A DNA stretch of 64,000 nt from contig CAWHXG010000001.1 of assembly GCA_963833235.1 (NCBI GenBank), forward strand, positions 372,001-436,000, in the 5' to 3' direction. The stretch comes from CAWHXG01 sp963833235 (GTDB lineage Bacteria > Pseudomonadota > Alphaproteobacteria > Rhodobacterales > Rhodobacteraceae). Shown piece by piece: positions 54,601 to 63,265 of the stretch. The notes beneath the pieces are model-generated. The model had not been told where the DNA came from and did no database searches. It saw nothing but the letters and a program-made list of their open reading frames with translations. Position 1 is the stretch's first letter, and the number at the start of each line of letters is the position of its first letter. The position numbers and the translations under genes are program-made.

Positions 54601-55641
54601 ATGCCGAACTTCGATACCGGGCACCTGTTCCTGACCTTCCTGACGCCGATCAAGGGCGGTTCCACCCGCGACCTGTCGGGCGTGCAGGTGAGCCATGAAC
54701 AGATGATCCGCATGACGCTGGCGCTGCTACCGACAGCCCTGCAATCGCCGGCGACCCAGAAGATCGGGCTGAACAGCCCCTTCGCCCGCAACCGGCAGAC
54801 GCATCTCTGCCGCCTCTTCGTGCTGGAGGATGCGATATACAACGGGCGCAATCCCAAGAACGCGCTGGCGATGTCGATCATGGGGGAGGACCCGATCCAG
54901 CCGCAGGCGGTCGACAGGCTAAACGCGGCCTATCTCGTCTTTGTGGCCGATATCGACGCCGTAATCACTCCGGGAGATCCTTTGCCCACCACGCTCGACA
55001 CCGCCGGGGAGGACGCCGCGCGCGATGCCTGGGCGCGGCGCCTGTGGGAGACGATGGAGCCGGAGCTGCGGGCGCTCTACGGCAATTGCCATGGCTTCGA
55101 CGACGTGACCGACGGGCCCGGCTTCGCGGGGTATCTCGCCCGCTGCCAGATCGAGACCACCATGCCGTTCAACGATTACTGGGTGCCGGGCGTCGACCTG
55201 CCGAAGCTGCCCGCGCGGGCGCTGGCGGCGCTGGTCGGATTGCCCTTGCTCCTCACATTGGTCGCGGTGCTTTGCGGCCTTTTCGGAATCGCGGCCATCC
55301 CGCTGCTCGGCTGGGCGCCCTGGGTCGCCGTGTTTACCGGGCTCGCCCTGACGGCGATTGCGATCGTGCTCGCGATCCGGTTCGTCACGGCGCGCGGCAT
55401 GCGGCCAATGCCGCCCGGCCGCCACGCCGATCTTCCCTCGGTCCTCAAATCCCTCTATCTGCAACAGGCCTTCGCCGACTTCGTCATCGACCAGCAAGGT
55501 GCCACGGACGCCGCGTTGCACAGCGCCTTCGGCGATTTCCTCGCCCGGCACCGGCCATCCGAAAAGATGGCGCCTTCCCAGGCCCCCGGGGTGATCTCGA
55601 TCAGGGCAGAGGGCGGGATCGTCGACGAGGCCGCCCCATGA
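54601..55641 (+). CDS. Unrecognised membrane-anchored protein of the DyP/P450 run
   Basis: 346 residues, not recognised. The N-terminal 200 residues are soluble (MPNFDTGHLFLTFLTPIKGG; CHGFDDVTDGPGFAGYLARC), followed by two membrane segments between about 205 and 262 (ALVGLPLLLTLVAVLCGLFG; WVAVFTGLALTAIAIVLAIR) and a soluble C-terminal tail. Its stop overlaps the start of the DyP gene by four bases, implying coupled translation. Confidence 0.78.
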   Translation: MPNFDTGHLFLTFLTPIKGGSTRDLSGVQVSHEQMIRMTLALLPTALQSPATQKIGLNSPFARNRQTHLCRLFVLEDAIYNGRNPKNALAMSIMGEDPIQPQAVDRLNAAYLVFVADIDAVITPGDPLPTTLDTAGEDAARDAWARRLWETMEPELRALYGNCHGFDDVTDGPGFAGYLARCQIETTMPFNDYWVPGVDLPKLPARALAALVGLPLLLTLVAVLCGLFGIAAIPLLGWAPWVAVFTGLALTAIAIVLAIRFVTARGMRPMPPGRHADLPSVLKSLYLQQAFADFVIDQQGATDAALHSAFGDFLARHRPSEKMAPSQAPGVISIRAEGGIVDEAAP

Positions 55642-57278
55642 CCAAGATCCTCAATCTCGACGATATCCAGGGCAACATTGTGCGGGCCTATGGCCGCTAT
55701 TCCTTCCCGGTCGCGCGCTATTTCTTCCTGCACATCGAGGATCCCGCCGCAGGCCGCCGCTTCGTGGATCTGGTCCGCGGCCGCATCACCACCGCGGCGC
55801 GATGGGCGCCCGAGGACAAGCCGAAGGTCACGCTCAACATCGGTTTCACCTTCTTCGGCCTCTACATGCTGGGCCTGCCGACACGCACCATGCAGGGCCT
55901 GCCCAACGAATTCGTCGACGGCATGAAGGACCGCGCGTTCCTGCTGGGCGACCGCGACCAGACCAAGACCGAAGGCGAGGCGCAGGAATGGTGCCGGCAC
56001 TGGGACAAGATCTGGCAGGACAACCGCGAGGGGCGCGGGCAGGACGTTCATATCTGGATGTCGATGAACGCGCAGCTTGCGCAGATCGGCAGCGATACCC
56101 CCGTGCAGGACCTCGAGGACCAGACCCAGTGGCTGCGCGACATCTGCGCCGAGCTGGGCGGCAAGGTCCGCATTCTCGCGACCAACGGCGAGGGCGGCGA
56201 CCGGGAATACCAGTCCGCTTCGGCCGTCTTCACCCAGAACGGCGATTATCGCTTCCCCACCCCCAAGGAGCATTTCGGCCTCGTCGACGGGATCGGCGAC
56301 AGCGTGTTCGAGGGGCAGTATCCACCCGAGACGGAACAGGACTACGTGATCGGGCGCGGCAAATGGATGTCGCGCACGGAAGGGTGGGTGCCGCTGCAGA
56401 CCGGCGAGTTCATCCTCGGCCATCCCGACGAAAGCCAGGAGCTGCCGCCCGCGGCGATGCCGCCCAACTTCATGCACAACGGCAGCTTCATGGTCTACCG
56501 CAAGCTGCACGAGAACGTCGGCAGCTTCGAAGCCGTGATCGCCGAGGAGGCCGCGCGATACGCCAAGGTCATGGGCGTCGGCGAAGAAGAGGCGGCCGAA
56601 ACGCTGAAGGCCAAGATGGTCGGCCGCTGGTCCGACGGCGTGCCGCTTTCCACGGTGCCGACCTACGCCGAATGGCGCGCCTTTCGCACCAGCATGAAGT
56701 TCGACGACGAAGACCCCGCCGTCGCCACGGGCGCGCTGCTGGCCTACCTGAAGTCGCCCGAAAGCTCGGACTTCCGCTATGCCAGCGACATGGGTGGCCT
56801 GCGCTGCCCCGCCGGCGCGCATCTGCGGCGGGTGAACACGCGGGACTATCTCGACCCGACGAACACGCCGGGCAGCCCCAACGAGAACGCCACCACGCAG
56901 CTGAACAAGCGCCGGCGCATCCTGCGGCGCGGCCTGCCCTACGGCCCCGGCGACTGGGCCAAGAAGACCGACGAGACCGAACAGGGCGTGGCGATGATGA
57001 TCATCGGCGCCAGCATCTTCCGCCAGTTCGAGTTCGTGCAGCAGCAATGGATTCAGTACGGGCTGGACTTCGACCAGGGGAACAACACCTGTCCGCTGCT
57101 CGGCAACCACGATCACCATACGCGCCACACGATCGCCAGCGACCCCGCCACCGGCAAGCCGCCCTATGTGATGAGCGGCCTAAAGACCTTTGTAGAGGTG
57201 CGCGGCGGCGACTACTTCTTCCTCCCCTCGCTCACCGCGCTGCACATGCTGGCCCTCGGCATCGTTGACCCGACGTGA
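55638..57278 (+). CDS. DyP-type peroxidase
   Basis: 546 residues, longer than common DyP enzymes. It shows LDDIQGNIVRAYG at the start, the GxxDG motif as G214LVDG218 with the catalytic Asp, and the heme-ligand region CPAGAHLRRVNTRD (His395, Arg402). DyP enzymes use hydrogen peroxide to oxidise dyes, aromatics or, in some cases, lipids. There is no Tat or Sec signal, so it acts in the cytoplasm unless held by its membrane-anchored neighbour. The P450 gene starts 10 bases after its stop. Confidence 0.9.
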   Translation: MTKILNLDDIQGNIVRAYGRYSFPVARYFFLHIEDPAAGRRFVDLVRGRITTAARWAPEDKPKVTLNIGFTFFGLYMLGLPTRTMQGLPNEFVDGMKDRAFLLGDRDQTKTEGEAQEWCRHWDKIWQDNREGRGQDVHIWMSMNAQLAQIGSDTPVQDLEDQTQWLRDICAELGGKVRILATNGEGGDREYQSASAVFTQNGDYRFPTPKEHFGLVDGIGDSVFEGQYPPETEQDYVIGRGKWMSRTEGWVPLQTGEFILGHPDESQELPPAAMPPNFMHNGSFMVYRKLHENVGSFEAVIAEEAARYAKVMGVGEEEAAETLKAKMVGRWSDGVPLSTVPTYAEWRAFRTSMKFDDEDPAVATGALLAYLKSPESSDFRYASDMGGLRCPAGAHLRRVNTRDYLDPTNTPGSPNENATTQLNKRRRILRRGLPYGPGDWAKKTDETEQGVAMMIIGASIFRQFEFVQQQWIQYGLDFDQGNNTCPLLGNHDHHTRHTIASDPATGKPPYVMSGLKTFVEVRGGDYFFLPSLTALHMLALGIVDPT

Positions 57279-57288
57279 GGCGCCCGGC

Positions 57289-58650
57289 ATGCTAGGGGCG
57301 CTGGCCAACCCGTTCCGCGCCGCCATACTCTGGGGGCTGTCCCTCGGCGATGCCGTGGCCGGACTGCCGCCGCTGGTCGCCACGGGGATCGCGGCGGCCA
57401 GGGCGCCGGGCGGGCTGAAGGCCAATGCCGCCACGCTCGCCACAGCCGACCAACAGCGGCGGATCTTCGCGGCGCTCCGGGTCTTCGCCCCCAATCTTGG
57501 GCTCAAGCGCAAGCTCGTCGCCTCCTACGAGAATACCGGCACCGCCATCGTCACTCGCCATGCGGACGTGATGGAGGTGCTGCTGGACGATGCCGCGTTC
57601 GAGGTGGTCTACGGCACCCGGATGCGGCAGCTGACCGATGGCGAGAACTTCTTCCTCGGGATGCAGCCCGGCTGGGACTATACGCGCGACACGTCGGCTA
57701 TGCATCTGGCGGCCCGTGGCCCGGACGTGGCCGAACTCGTGGCGCCACGCGCGGCGAAGCTCGCAGGCAGCATCGTCGACGAAAGCGGCGGGCGGCTGGA
57801 TCTGCCGGAGGCGCTTACTCGGCAGGTTCCGTGGGACATGACGGCGGGGTACTTCGGCGTGGGCGGGCCGGATGCCGCCACGATGCAGGATTGGACCACC
57901 ACGCTCTTCTGGTACCTCTTCGGCGATCTGGGGGCCGATCCGGCGCTGGAGGCCCGGGCCATGAAGGCGGCCGCCGGCCTGCGCGCCTACCTCGACGGCG
58001 CCATCGCCGCCCGCAAGGCGGCCCCAACCGAGACGCCAGATCTACTCAACCGGTGCCTCGCGCTTCAAGCGGCCGGGACCCCAGGCATGTCGGATCTCGG
58101 GATCCGCAACAATCTGCTGGGTCTGCTGATCGGCGCGATCCCCACGATCTCGAAGGCGTGCTGCCTGGCGCTCGACGAGATCCTGAACCGCCCCGAGGCG
58201 GTGCGCATGGCCCGGGCCGCCGCCCGCACCGGCGACGAAGCCCGCCTGGCCGCCTGTATCTGGGAGGCGCTTCGGTTCAACCCCCACAATCCGGTTATCT
58301 ACCGCCGCGCCACCCGAGACTCGGTGATCGCCCGCGGCACATTGCGGGAAATGCAGATCTCAAAGGGCACGATGGTCTTCGCCGCCACATTCTCCGCCAC
58401 GTTCGACCGCGCCCATCTGCCCGAGCCGCTGGCCTTTAAGGTAGACAGGCCATTCGATGCAAACGTGATCTGGGGCGTCGGGATGCATACGTGCTTCGGC
58501 GCACAGATCAATCGCACAATCATTCCCGCGATCCTGCGGCCCGTCCTCGCTGCCCCGAACCTGCGACGCGCCACGGGGGCGGCAGGTCGAATAGACACCG
58601 GCGGCACGCCCTTCCCGAAGCATTTCATCGTCACCTTCGATCCGGGCTGA
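57289..58650 (+). CDS. Cytochrome P450
   Basis: 453 residues. The heme loop is intact, W395GVGMHTCFG404 with Cys402 as ligand, and so is the K-helix E326ALR329. The I-helix reads G282AIPT286 where most monooxygenases have (A/G)Gx(E/D)T, so the acidic residue before the Thr is Pro. No ferredoxin or reductase gene is nearby. Both points suggest a peroxide- or hydroperoxide-using enzyme rather than an NAD(P)H-driven monooxygenase; that is inference. The start at 57289 follows the DyP stop closely. Confidence 0.92.
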   Translation: MLGALANPFRAAILWGLSLGDAVAGLPPLVATGIAAARAPGGLKANAATLATADQQRRIFAALRVFAPNLGLKRKLVASYENTGTAIVTRHADVMEVLLDDAAFEVVYGTRMRQLTDGENFFLGMQPGWDYTRDTSAMHLAARGPDVAELVAPRAAKLAGSIVDESGGRLDLPEALTRQVPWDMTAGYFGVGGPDAATMQDWTTTLFWYLFGDLGADPALEARAMKAAAGLRAYLDGAIAARKAAPTETPDLLNRCLALQAAGTPGMSDLGIRNNLLGLLIGAIPTISKACCLALDEILNRPEAVRMARAAARTGDEARLAACIWEALRFNPHNPVIYRRATRDSVIARGTLREMQISKGTMVFAATFSATFDRAHLPEPLAFKVDRPFDANVIWGVGMHTCFGAQINRTIIPAILRPVLAAPNLRRATGAAGRIDTGGTPFPKHFIVTFDPG

Positions 58651-58655
58651 GCGCG

Positions 58656-59420
58656 ATGCCCGATCCCGTGATGGTCACTCTGTTGCCAAGCTCCGATGTC
58701 GATCTGGGGCGCTGGCTGATGCAGCTCTGGGGTCGCCCCTACGTCGAAAAGCCCCATGCGCCGATCTTCCATATCCGCGCACTGCGCGCCCATGGCATGG
58801 GCAAAACCGATTTTCCGCTGATCCTGGATGACGGCGCGAAGGTGGCCACCATCGAGCAGATCGTGGCGCGCTACGATCCGGCCGCCCCGCGCGAAAGGCG
58901 CGTCATGCCCGATGCGAAGGCGGAGCCGGAGCTTCATGCGGAGGTCATGGGGCTGCAACACGAGGCCCGATTCAGCATGGGCATCGCCACCGTTCACTGG
59001 GCCTATTACCACCTGCTGCAGCACCGGCGGATCGTGTGGCCAAGCCTCACGACCGGCGTGCCATGGCACGAAAAGGCGGTGCTGACCGTTGGCTACGGAG
59101 CAATAAGGCGCCTGATGTTCAAGGGTCTGGACTTATCCGCCGCCGATGCCGCCGCGGCGCTCGACGCGATCCGCCGCGCTTGGGACACGACCGATGAGCG
59201 CCTGTCGGACGGCCGGTGCTACTTGTCAGGCAATCGCCTCACGCTCGCCGATCTTGCCTTTGCGACCTCCGGCGGACCGATGGTGATGGCGCGCGGCTAT
59301 GGCGGGCATCTGCCGCAAATCGAAAGCCTGCCAGTGCCAATACGCGGTGTGGTCGAAGAACTGGCGGCACGTCCGTCCGGCCGGTTCATCCAGCGCCTCT
59401 ACGACGTGCACAGGAGGTAA
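58656..59420 (+). CDS. Glutathione S-transferase-like protein
   Basis: 254 residues. The N-terminal third resembles a thioredoxin-fold GST domain (VTLLPSSDVDLGRWLMQLWG ... FPLILDDGAKVATIEQIVAR), and the C-terminal part has the GST-C helix element CYLSGNRLTLADLAFATSGG. No catalytic Ser or Tyr can be assigned. Starts five bases after the P450 stop. In this run it may conjugate or reduce a product of the peroxidase and P450. Confidence 0.8.
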   Translation: MPDPVMVTLLPSSDVDLGRWLMQLWGRPYVEKPHAPIFHIRALRAHGMGKTDFPLILDDGAKVATIEQIVARYDPAAPRERRVMPDAKAEPELHAEVMGLQHEARFSMGIATVHWAYYHLLQHRRIVWPSLTTGVPWHEKAVLTVGYGAIRRLMFKGLDLSAADAAAALDAIRRAWDTTDERLSDGRCYLSGNRLTLADLAFATSGGPMVMARGYGGHLPQIESLPVPIRGVVEELAARPSGRFIQRLYDVHRR

Positions 59421-59489
59421 CCCGCCGGTTACCCCCTGTGAGACGCTCATTGCAGGATCGATCGATCCAGCAATCTGGCGTGATCGCCC

Positions 59490-59558
59490 TTAGGCGACGA
59501 ACTGGACGATCGCCAGAACCACAACCACAATGCCGATGATATAGAAGATGCTATGCAT
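59490..59558 (-). CDS. 22-residue membrane peptide
   Basis: A very short gene encoding MHSIFYIIGIVVVVLAIVQF followed by VA and TAA. Nearly the whole chain is one membrane helix. A good ribosome site (AAAGGGA) stands 7 bases before the ATG on the minus strand. Tiny single-helix proteins of this kind, often beginning with Tyr-Ile-Ile-Gly, are annotated in many proteobacteria. It is the only candidate gene in the gap between the GST-like and CDP-alcohol transferase genes (59421-59713). Confidence 0.6.
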   Translation of the reverse strand: MHSIFYIIGIVVVVLAIVQFVA

Positions 59559-59713
59559 GACCGTCCCTTTGCTGTGTCGGCGAAACAACGTGGATGGGTT
59601 GGATCGGTTCCCCCCGCTCGGCTCCGGTGACTGGCATAACATTCATGTCAGCCCGGTTGCATCCCGGGGCGCGATCCAGGCAACGTCGTGAAGCCTCTCT
59701 CACCGGTGCCAGA

Positions 59714-60337
59714 ATGCTCGACGCGGCCGCCCGAAAGATCATTGACCCGACGCTGAACCGTCAGGGTATCGCGCTTGCGCGCCTTGGCGTCACGGCCAAT
59801 GCGATCACGCTCGCCGGGCTGTTCCTGGGGCTGGTCGCCGCCGTGCTCATCGCCCTCGAGGCACCGGCGCTGGCGCTTGCGCCGCTGCTTCTGGGTCGCG
59901 TGGCCGACGGGCTCGATGGTGCTGTCGCCCGCGCAACCCGCCCCACCGATTTCGGCGGCTTTCTAGATATCACTGCGGATTTCCTTTTCTACGGCGCGGT
60001 GCCGCTGGCCTTCGTGCTCGCCGATCCTGCCGCCAACGGGGCCGCCGGCGCCTTCCTGCTCACCAGCTTCTACGTCAACGGCACCAGCTTCCTGGGCTTC
60101 GCGATCCTTGCCGAGCGGCGGCAGATGGTCACCACCGCGCGCGGGATCAAGACGCTCTATTTCTCGGGCGGCCTGTTGGAAGGGACCGAGACGATTGTTT
60201 TCTTCGTGCTCCTGTGCGTTCTGCCGGGCTGGTTCGCCCCGCTCGCCTGGATCTTCGGAACCCTGTGTTTCGTGACTGCGGGCACGCGCGTATTCCTGGC
60301 TTGGCGCGCCTTTCCCCCCGCCCCGGATGCCACCTGA
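59714..60337 (+). CDS. CDP-alcohol phosphatidyltransferase family protein (YnjF-like)
   Basis: 207 residues, five to six membrane helices. The four-Asp active-site motif is present: D65GLD68GAVAR73 ... D85ITAD89. These enzymes transfer a phosphoalcohol from a CDP-alcohol. Length and position beside a ynjBCD-like transporter match E. coli YnjF. The start at 59714 is chosen because the motif-bearing domain begins MLDAAARKIIDPTLNRQG; upstream ATGs at 59594 and 59648 add non-conserved sequence. The ynjB-like gene follows after 10 bases. Confidence 0.85.
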   Translation: MLDAAARKIIDPTLNRQGIALARLGVTANAITLAGLFLGLVAAVLIALEAPALALAPLLLGRVADGLDGAVARATRPTDFGGFLDITADFLFYGAVPLAFVLADPAANGAAGAFLLTSFYVNGTSFLGFAILAERRQMVTTARGIKTLYFSGGLLEGTETIVFFVLLCVLPGWFAPLAWIFGTLCFVTAGTRVFLAWRAFPPAPDAT

Positions 60338-60347
60338 AAGGAATTCG

Positions 60348-61557
60348 ATGCTCCGTCTGATCCTGATCGCGCTGGCCGTCGTGGGTTTCACCTCAGCCGC
60401 CCCGGCCCAATCGCCCGATCCGGCCGATTGGCCGGCCGTGCTTGAGGAGGCCCGCGGGCAGACAGTCTACTGGCATGCCTGGGGCGGATCGCAGGCCACG
60501 AACGACTTCATCGGCTGGATCGCGGAGCGCGTGGAGGCCGAGCACGGGGTAACCCTGCGCCATGTCAAGCTGACAGATACCGCCGAGGCCGTGGCGCGGG
60601 TGGTCGCCGAGAAGCGCGCCGGGCGAGACACCGGCGGCGCCGTCGACCTGATCTGGATCAACGGCGAGAATTTTGCGACCCTGAAACGGCAGGATCTGCT
60701 GTTCGGCCCCTTTGCCGAAGCCCTGCCCAACTGGCGCCTCGTGAACACCACCGGCGGCGCGATGACCGCGGACTTCACCGTACCCACGGACGGCTTCGAA
60801 GTCGCCCTGGTCCATGGCGCAGGTGGTCTTCATCCACGATACCGCGCGCCTGCCGGAGCCTCTGGGCGACATCCGCATGCTCGGCGAATGGGCCGCGGAG
60901 AATCCGGGGCGCTTCACCTTCCCGCAGCCGCCGAACTTTCTCGGCTCGACCTTCCTCAAGCAGGCGCTCTACGATCTGGTGCCCGATCCCGCCCCCCTTC
61001 TCGCCCCCGTGGGCGACGCCGATTACGAGGCCGTCACAGCGCCCCTCTGGGCCTTCCTCGACACGCTGACGCCCAACCTCTGGCGCAGCGGCAGGGCCTA
61101 TCCGGAAAGCGGCCCGCGGCAATTGCAGCTGATGGCGGATGGCGAGATCGACCTCGCGATCTCCTTCAGCCCCGGCGAGGCCTCGCAGGCGATCGCCGAC
61201 CGGCAGCTTCCCCCGACCGTCAGGACCTTCGTGCTGGACGGCGGAACGATCGGCAATGCCGGCTTCGTCGCGATCCCGTATAACGCCAATGCGACCGCCG
61301 GAGCTCTCGTGGTCGCGAATACGCTTCTTTCGCCGGCGGCGCAGACCCGGGCCCAGGACCCGCGGCATCTCGGCGCCGGCACCGTGCTCGAGCTGTCGAC
61401 GCTCTCGGGCGAAGACCGCGCCGCCTTCGACGCGCTGCCGCTGGGCCCGGCCACCCTGCCCCCCGAGGCCCTGGGGCAGGTGCTGCCTGAACCGCATCCT
61501 TCTTGGACCGAACGGCTGGAGGCCGACTGGGCCGCGCGCTACAGCGTGACCCGCTGA
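60348..61557 (+). CDS. YnjB-like ABC transporter substrate-binding protein (frameshifted as sequenced)
   Basis: About 402 residues. A signal peptide (MLRLILIALAVVGFTSAAPA) is followed by GQTVYWHAWGGSQATNDFIG and AVDLIWINGENFATLKRQDL. An extra G near 60801 breaks the frame; the second part resumes SPWSMAQVVFIHDTARLPEP and runs to RLEADWAARYSVTR. The pattern matches the YnjB family of iron/thiamine-like binding proteins of unknown substrate. The ribosome site AAAGGAA precedes the ATG. Confidence 0.87.
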
Positions 61558-61570
61558 ACCGGCCCATTCC

Positions 61571-63265
61571 GTGAGCGGACGGGCGACATGGGCGCTGCGC
61601 TGTGTGCCGCCGCTGACGATCGCGGCCTTGCTGGGGCCGGTGGCCGCGGGACTGGCGGGCGCCGTATTCCCGGCCTTCGGCGCCGGCCCGGGCGGATCCA
61701 TGCGCGAGGTCTGGGGCGGCCTGTTCGGCTGGCCGGGCCTCGGCGCGGCCCTGCGCGTGAGTGTCACCACAGGTCTTGCCGCAACGCTCGTCTCGCTGGT
61801 CGGCACCGCCCTGATCGTCGCGGGCTGGCAGGGAACGCGGGCCTTTCGCTGGCTCGAACGGCTGCTGGCGCCCCTTCTCGCGATGCCACACGCCGCCGCG
61901 GCCTTCGGGCTGGCCTTTCTGATCGCGCCGTCGGGCTGGATAGCGCGCGCGCTCTCTCCTTGGGCCACGGGGTGGGAGCGCCCGCCCGATCTTCTGATCC
62001 TTCAGGACCCGGCCGGTCTGGCGATGATCGCGGGGCTCGTGGCCAAGGAAACGCCCTTCCTGGTGCTCATGACGCTGGCGGCGCTGACCCAGGCGCAATC
62101 CGCGCGCGGCGCGCTGCTGGCGCGAACGCTGGGCTACGGGCGTGTGACGGGATGGATGCTCGGGGTCTTCCCGCGGGTCTATGTGCAGATCAGACTGCCG
62201 GTTTACGTGGTGCTGGCCTATTCGATGAGCGTGGTGGACGTTGCCATCATCCTCGGGCCGAACACGCCGCCGCCCCTTGCCGTGCAGATCGTATCCTGGA
62301 TGGCCGACCCGGACCCGGCGCTGCAGGCCCGTGCCGCAGCCGGGGCTCTGCTGCAACTCGGTCTCGTTGCGGCCGTGCTCGCGTTCTGGCGGGGCGGGGA
62401 ATGGGCGGCGGGCCGGATCTGCGCCGCGCTGGTATGGCATGGCTGGCGCGGTGCAGGCGGGATTGCCGTACCGCTGAGGGTGGCTGGGATGACCGCGGGG
62501 CTCACGATCGCCGGGGCGGTGGGGCTTGGGCTGGCAGGGCTGGCGCTTTGGTCCGTCGCGGGGTTCTGGAGCTTCCCGAGCGCGCTGCCCGAGAGTGCCG
62601 ATCTGCGCACCTGGAGCCGCTATGCGGACGATCTGGTGCGCCCGGCCATCGACACCGCTCTCTGCGCGATGGCGGCCGCTTCCCTCGCCCTGGCGCTTGC
62701 CATCGCCTGCCTCGAGGCCGAGAGTCGGCTGGGCTTGCGCATGGGGCCGGTCGGGCGCACCGTCCTCTACCTGCCGCTCCTGGTGCCGCAGATCGCCTTC
62801 ATGCCCGGTCTGCAGATTCTGGCGTTGCGTTTCGGGCTGGACGGGGGGCGCGGCGCGGTGATCGCCGCGCATCTGGTCTTCGTGATCCCGTACGTGTTCC
62901 TGTCGCTCGGCGATCCGTGGCGGGCCTGGGATCGCCGATACGCCCTTGTCGCTGCCGGGCTGGGCGCCGGCCCCTGGCGCATCCTGTCGCGGGTGCGGCT
63001 GCCGATGTTGCTTGCTCCGGTGCTCACGGCGCTGGCCGTGGGGCTGGCGGTGTCGGTTGGGCAGTATCTGCCGACCCTTCTCATCGGCGGCGGCAGGGTG
63101 ACGACCCTCACGACGGAGGCGGTGGCCCTGGCAGCCGGGGGCGACCGTCGCGCGATCGCGGTCTGGTCGCTGGCGCAGACGTCGGCGGCCTTCCTTCCAT
63201 TCGCCCTTGCGCTCGCGTTGCCGCGGCTGGCGGGGCGGCGGCCCGGGCCGCAGGGCGAACCGTGA
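61571..63265 (+). CDS. YnjC-like ABC transporter permease (two fused permease domains)
   Basis: 564 residues containing two permease halves, each with an EAA-type loop (ARTLGYGRVTGWMLGVFPRV near 190; AAGLGAGPWRILSRVRLPML near 465) and about six helices, the ThiP/YnjC architecture. Starts at a GTG (61571), 13 bases after the binding-protein stop, and overlaps the ATPase gene by four bases. Confidence 0.9.
   Translation: MSGRATWALRCVPPLTIAALLGPVAAGLAGAVFPAFGAGPGGSMREVWGGLFGWPGLGAALRVSVTTGLAATLVSLVGTALIVAGWQGTRAFRWLERLLAPLLAMPHAAAAFGLAFLIAPSGWIARALSPWATGWERPPDLLILQDPAGLAMIAGLVAKETPFLVLMTLAALTQAQSARGALLARTLGYGRVTGWMLGVFPRVYVQIRLPVYVVLAYSMSVVDVAIILGPNTPPPLAVQIVSWMADPDPALQARAAAGALLQLGLVAAVLAFWRGGEWAAGRICAALVWHGWRGAGGIAVPLRVAGMTAGLTIAGAVGLGLAGLALWSVAGFWSFPSALPESADLRTWSRYADDLVRPAIDTALCAMAAASLALALAIACLEAESRLGLRMGPVGRTVLYLPLLVPQIAFMPGLQILALRFGLDGGRGAVIAAHLVFVIPYVFLSLGDPWRAWDRRYALVAAGLGAGPWRILSRVRLPMLLAPVLTALAVGLAVSVGQYLPTLLIGGGRVTTLTTEAVALAAGGDRRAIAVWSLAQTSAAFLPFALALALPRLAGRRPGPQGEP

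Noticed and set aside
59421..60347. Thiamine (TPP) riboswitch before the ynjB-like transporter
   Set aside because: The 10 bases before ynjB and the region before the CDP-alcohol gene show no TPP-element sequence.
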